This document shows positions 60,999-64,000 of a stretch of DNA of 64,000 nt, in pieces. Where the stretch lies: contig CAVWMN010000003.1 of assembly GCA_963756115.1 (NCBI GenBank), positions 558,001-622,000 on the forward strand. Reading direction: 5' to 3'. The notes under the pieces were generated by a model, which worked only from the letters and a program-made list of their open reading frames with translations, did no database searches and was not told where the DNA came from. The translations under genes were made by a program, and so were the position numbers. Origin of the DNA: JTS-RE37 sp963756115. Lineage in GTDB: Bacteria > Bacteroidota > Bacteroidia > Flavobacteriales > Flavobacteriaceae. The first letter of the stretch is position 1; each line of letters opens with the position of its first letter.

Positions 60999-62930
60999 AT
61001 GAGTTTAATCCGAGTTAAGACAACATGCCTGCTTTTCTTACTGGCCTGGCAATGCTCCCTGGCCCAGAATATACCCGCATCTTTCCGAAAAACAGTGGAT
61101 AGCCTCATACGCACAGCTCCCAAAACCTATGTCGAACTGGATGCCGCATTACGGCCCAACAGGCGGGACAGCACCCTGATGAAATACTTCCTGCTGGAAG
61201 CTGCCAAATCCAGATATTTAGACGGGCAGTCCTACGCATATAACCAATTGGGCACCAAATACAGGAATATTTCCGAATTCTATCGCGCCATCGAACTGCA
61301 TAAAAAGGGTCTGGAAGCAGCTGAACAGGCACATAACCTTGAATTCAGGATTTTCAGCCTCAACATGCTAGCCGTGGCATACCGCCGGCTGGATGCCATT
61401 AAGACAGCACTCGATTACAGTCAGGAGGCCCTGGAACTGGCTGAAAAAATCGAGAACCCCTCGGAAGGCATCAAAAGAAGCATCAATGTATCCCACAACA
61501 GTATCGGAAATATTTACGTTACGCTGAAACAGTACGACCTGGCAGTGGAACAGTTCAGGACCTCCCTGAAACTGGAAGAGGAATTGGGCAATCTCCAGGG
61601 AATGGCCATTAACCACCAGAATATAGGTGAATGCATGGAAGAACAGGGCCGCCTGGAAGAAGCGCTTAAAAGTTACAGGACTTCCCTTGCGTATAATGAG
61701 GAAAATGATTCGGACCGCGGCAAAGCGATCTGTAAAAACAGTATTGCCCAAATCTACATCAAGCAGAACAAACTGCAGGAGGCACTGCAAATTTTGGAGC
61801 CTACCCTATTATCTGCAGAAGCCACGGGTGACAAACATATCATTGTAGGTGTCCTTATCAACCTGGGGTGGGTACTTACAAAGCTCAACCGGTATACGGA
61901 AGCCAACCAATACCTCAATGAAGGACGCAATATGTCCTTAGACCATAACTTCCCGATCTACCTGACCAAAAGCTATACGCTGCTTTCTGACCTCGCCAAC
62001 CAAAAGGGCGAATACCAACATGCCCTGGCGTATTACAAAAAAGCGAAGGAGATAGAAGAAAGTATTACCAATGAGGTGAATATCAGTTATGTAAATGATG
62101 TGATCATACGGTATGATTCCCAGAAAAAGACCAATCAGATCGAAGTGCTTGCCAACCAAAACGAGATCGTTGAACTGAAACTGAGAAGGAACCAGAATAT
62201 CTTATTGGTAAGCGCCCTGCTCCTGGCCTTGTTCACCCTTATACTCTATATCCTATACCGGCAGTATCAGTTAAAAAGCGATAAAAAAATGCTCACCCTG
62301 GAACAAAGTATGCTGCGGAGCCAGATGAACCCCCATTTTCTATTCAATTCCCTGAATTCCATCAAGCTATATATTATCAACAACGAGCAAAAAAATGCCG
62401 TACACTACCTCAATAAATTCTCCAAGCTCGTCCGGAAGATACTCGAAGCTTCCGACCTTAAGGAAATTCCTTTGGCAGAAGAGCTGGAAACCGTGGAATT
62501 ATATATGAATATCGAAAACATTCGATTTTCCAATGAAATACTTTTTGATATAAAGGTGTGTGATGCGGTGGACCCACACCTTATTAAAATCCCATCCCTA
62601 ATCCTGCAGCCCTTTCTGGAGAATGCCTTATGGCACGGACTATCATCCAAAGAAGGTGAGAAACAGATAGCGATACAGGTGACGCGCGAGAAAAGCGGTT
62701 TTATTCAAATCGCCATAACGGACAATGGAATTGGAAGGGCAATGTCTGAAAAACTGAAGGAAAGCAAGGTCCTTAAGCGGAAGTCCGTCGGGATCGATAT
62801 TACCAAGGAGCGGCTGGCAAATTTTTCCCGGGATTACCAGAATTCATTTGATGTGGAAATAAATGACCTCTATGATCAGCTGGGGAATTCGACCGGCACC
62901 CGGGTCGTACTGCATATCCCCACTATCTGA
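60999..62930 (+). CDS. TPR-containing sensor histidine kinase (LytS/His_kinase type)
   Basis: Membrane sensor of 643 aa. Signal peptide about 1-24 (CSLAQN), then periplasmic tetratricopeptide repeats (about 60-370; for example AYNQLGTKYRNISEFYRAIE and NHQNIGECMEEQGRLEEALK), a coiled-coil region, one transmembrane helix (about 400-420, LLVSALLLALFTLILYIL), and a cytoplasmic His_kinase domain with phospho-acceptor His446 in SQMNPHFLFNSLNSI. The ATPase part has LQPFLENALWHG and ITDNGIGRAM. This architecture is common in Bacteroidota and pairs with the LytTR regulator before it. Its end overlaps the convergent DUF3109 gene by eight bases. Signal unknown. Confidence 0.95.
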   Translation: MSLIRVKTTCLLFLLAWQCSLAQNIPASFRKTVDSLIRTAPKTYVELDAALRPNRRDSTLMKYFLLEAAKSRYLDGQSYAYNQLGTKYRNISEFYRAIELHKKGLEAAEQAHNLEFRIFSLNMLAVAYRRLDAIKTALDYSQEALELAEKIENPSEGIKRSINVSHNSIGNIYVTLKQYDLAVEQFRTSLKLEEELGNLQGMAINHQNIGECMEEQGRLEEALKSYRTSLAYNEENDSDRGKAICKNSIAQIYIKQNKLQEALQILEPTLLSAEATGDKHIIVGVLINLGWVLTKLNRYTEANQYLNEGRNMSLDHNFPIYLTKSYTLLSDLANQKGEYQHALAYYKKAKEIEESITNEVNISYVNDVIIRYDSQKKTNQIEVLANQNEIVELKLRRNQNILLVSALLLALFTLILYILYRQYQLKSDKKMLTLEQSMLRSQMNPHFLFNSLNSIKLYIINNEQKNAVHYLNKFSKLVRKILEASDLKEIPLAEELETVELYMNIENIRFSNEILFDIKVCDAVDPHLIKIPSLILQPFLENALWHGLSSKEGEKQIAIQVTREKSGFIQIAITDNGIGRAMSEKLKESKVLKRKSVGIDITKERLANFSRDYQNSFDVEINDLYDQLGNSTGTRVVLHIPTI

Positions 62931-63498
62931 TATGTTTGGCAGCTACCTTTTCCAAGGCTGCATACCACCCTTTCCCGAATTTCCGGATCAGTGCCTCCTT
63001 TACAAATTTGAATACGGGTACCTGTAGCTCAGTGCCCAGTGCACAGGCAGGGTCACAAATATGCCATTTATGGTAATTCACTGCAGTCAATTCCCTGTAT
63101 TCCTTTACACGTACCGGGTATAAATGGCAGGAAACCGGCTTTTTCCATTTTGTAGCGCCTTTGCTAAAAGCCTCTTCCAGTCCACATTTGACTACACCCG
63201 TATCCGAAAAGACAACATAGGCACACTCACTGTTGTTTACCAGTGGCGTTTCCCATTCGCCATCCTCTCCCTTTATAAACGCCCCCTGCTTTTCTATAGC
63301 TTCAATTCCTTCCGGCCGCAGGAAAGGCTTCACATCGCTATAAATAGCTACGAGGATCTCCGTTTCTTTTTCTTCCAGGGGCGCCCCTGCTTCCCCGTCG
63401 ACACAACAGGCGCCCTTGCATGCATGGAGATTGCATACGAAATCGGTATCGATTATCTCCTCAGACACTAAAGTTTTACCCAGTTGGAACATCCGCAT
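62923..63498 (-). CDS. DUF3109-family cysteine-rich protein
   Basis: Protein of 191 aa (start MRMFQLGKTL at 63498; ATG at 63492 is equally good, and the longer frame to 63540 runs through the promoter). Cysteines are clustered: CNLHACKGACCVDGEAGAPL (about 24-43), one in NNSECAYVVF, then GVVKCGLEEA, VSCHLYPVRV and WHICDPACALG. The arrangement suggests binding of a metal or iron-sulfur cluster, similar to YkgJ-type zinc/iron proteins. Function of the family is unknown. Its promoter diverges from that of the MarC gene. Confidence 0.9.
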   Translation of the reverse strand: MRMFQLGKTLVSEEIIDTDFVCNLHACKGACCVDGEAGAPLEEKETEILVAIYSDVKPFLRPEGIEAIEKQGAFIKGEDGEWETPLVNNSECAYVVFSDTGVVKCGLEEAFSKGATKWKKPVSCHLYPVRVKEYRELTAVNYHKWHICDPACALGTELQVPVFKFVKEALIRKFGKGWYAALEKVAAKHIR

Positions 63499-63510
63499 TA
63501 TTTCAAACCG

Positions 63511-63518
63511 CAAAGATA
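63511..63518 (-). promoter_or_regulatory. Bacteroidota -7 promoter element (TATCTTTG, minus strand)
   Basis: CAAAGATA on the plus strand reads TATCTTTG, an exact TAnnTTTG, 12 bases before the DUF3109 ATG at 63498. Short or absent leader predicted. Confidence 0.6.
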
Positions 63519-63580
63519 CTTTTTTGCAGGCATCCACCACATTATTTTAAGAGTCCACCCTTAGAAATTGAATTTAGATG

Positions 63581-63588
63581 TACCTTTG
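63581..63588 (+). promoter_or_regulatory. Bacteroidota -7 promoter element (TACCTTTG) of marC-like gene
   Basis: Exact TAnnTTTG match, 11 bases before the ATG at 63600; a nearly leaderless transcript is predicted. Confidence 0.6.
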
Positions 63589-63599
63589 CCGGCTAATTT

Positions 63600-64000
63600 A
63601 TGGATATGACATTTAACTTTAATTTCAGGGAAATAGCATCTGCAAGTATGATCCTGTTTGCGGTTATTGATATTGTGGGCAGCATCCCTATTATCATCAG
63701 TTTAAAAAACAGGGTGGGCCGTATTCAATCCGGCAAGGCTACCATTGTTGCGGCCAGTATTATGGTGGCGTTTCTGTTCATCGGGGAGGAAATACTCAAG
63801 CTTATCGGGATCGATGTCAATTCCTTTGCGGTTGCCGGATCCTTTGTGCTTTTCTTCCTTGCCATTGAAATGATCCTGGGGGTGGTCCTTTACAAGGATG
63901 ATCAACCGGAAAGTGCTTCGGTCGTTCCCATCGCATTTCCGCTGATCGCCGGAGCAGGTACCATGACCTCCCTGTTGTCACTCAGGGCAGAATATCACGT
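63600..64000 (+). CDS. MarC-family integral membrane protein, 3' end cut by window
   Basis: First 133 residues of a multi-pass inner-membrane protein of the MarC (UPF0056) family, complete length usually about 190-220 aa. Visible: the start FNFREIASASMILFAVIDIVG (opening helix with the family's early Asp), PIIISLKN, a second helix IVAASIMVAFLFIGEEILKL, and the signature region FPLIAGAGTMTSLLSL (about residues 113-128), which corresponds to the family's PLxAGPG-type motif. Function is not established; a link to antibiotic resistance in E. coli was withdrawn. ATG at 63606 is an alternative start. Confidence 0.9.
   Translation, partial: MDMTFNFNFREIASASMILFAVIDIVGSIPIIISLKNRVGRIQSGKATIVAASIMVAFLFIGEEILKLIGIDVNSFAVAGSFVLFFLAIEMILGVVLYKDDQPESASVVPIAFPLIAGAGTMTSLLSLRAEYH

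Noticed and set aside
1..64000. CRISPR arrays, tRNA/rRNA genes, transposases, integrases, prophage genes
   Set aside because: No direct-repeat arrays, no tRNA-like cloverleaf with conserved T-loop sequence, and no mobile-element proteins were recognised.

Overview
The window comes from a member of the Bacteroidota, most likely a marine Flavobacteriaceae with moderate G+C. The evidence is a SusC/SusD pair, lipoproteins with Bacteroidota-type signal peptides, DUF3078/DUF1080/DUF3109 family proteins, the eukaryote-like class Ia ribonucleotide reductase typical of this phylum, a LytS/LytTR pair with an extracellular TPR domain, and promoter -7 elements of the Bacteroidota type TAnnTTTG directly upstream of several genes. 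No rRNA, tRNA, CRISPR array, phage or insertion sequence was seen; the region reads as ordinary chromosome with operon-level specialisation.

Layout. 1-7.6 kb: a partial polyprenyl diphosphate synthase, then a divergent tetR-tolC-adaptor-RND efflux operon ending at a bidirectional terminator. 7.6-11.9 kb: a susD/susC pair on the minus strand. 12-21 kb: housekeeping genes (aspS, a ClC-type channel, a cold-shock protein, tadA, dxs, a DUF3078 outer-membrane protein, dgt). 21.1-34.9 kb: a phosphate block. It holds a beta-helix lipoprotein, a TonB-dependent receptor, a small carboxypeptidase-like-domain protein, a phosphate-selective porin, pstS-pstC-pstA-pstB-phoU and a PiT transporter fused to a PhoU-like domain. 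Three promoters in this block share one architecture: 11-bp-spaced nTWAC half-sites followed, at exactly the same distance, by TTNTTTRCA. I read this as a Pho-box-type regulon signal. 34.9-41.4 kb: a DUF6503-like protein, a sialate O-acetylesterase, an amidohydrolase, a small flavobacterial protein, and the yicC-gmk-nadD operon.

41.6-54.1 kb: a sugar-oxidation locus of two divergent modules. Each has a GMC flavoenzyme carrying a CX5CX3C cysteine motif, facing minus-strand genes for DUF1080 lipoproteins, TIM-barrel sugar isomerase/epimerase proteins, a Gfo/Idh/MocA oxidoreductase and a nucleoside/sugar-symporter-like MFS protein. The second GMC gene is followed by a gluconate-2-dehydrogenase-subunit-3-like protein with a Tat-like signal. 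Together these are the expected parts of a periplasmic 3-keto-glycoside (glucoside-3-dehydrogenase) pathway.

54.1-64 kb: a 0.6-kb gap containing two previously untracked 28-codon single-pass membrane ORFs that resemble each other, plus two abutting hairpins; then nrdA and nrdB, a 0.76-kb non-coding gap, two small exported proteins of unknown function, a LytTR response regulator with its TPR histidine kinase, a DUF3109 protein, and the start of a MarC-family membrane protein cut by the window end.

The most promising items for novelty are the tandem 28-aa membrane microproteins (54156-54242 and 54377-54463), the shared Pho-type promoter architecture that ties a TonB/beta-helix pair to phosphate uptake, an orphan terminator suggesting a small RNA upstream of the pst operon, and the double-GMC 3-keto-sugar locus.
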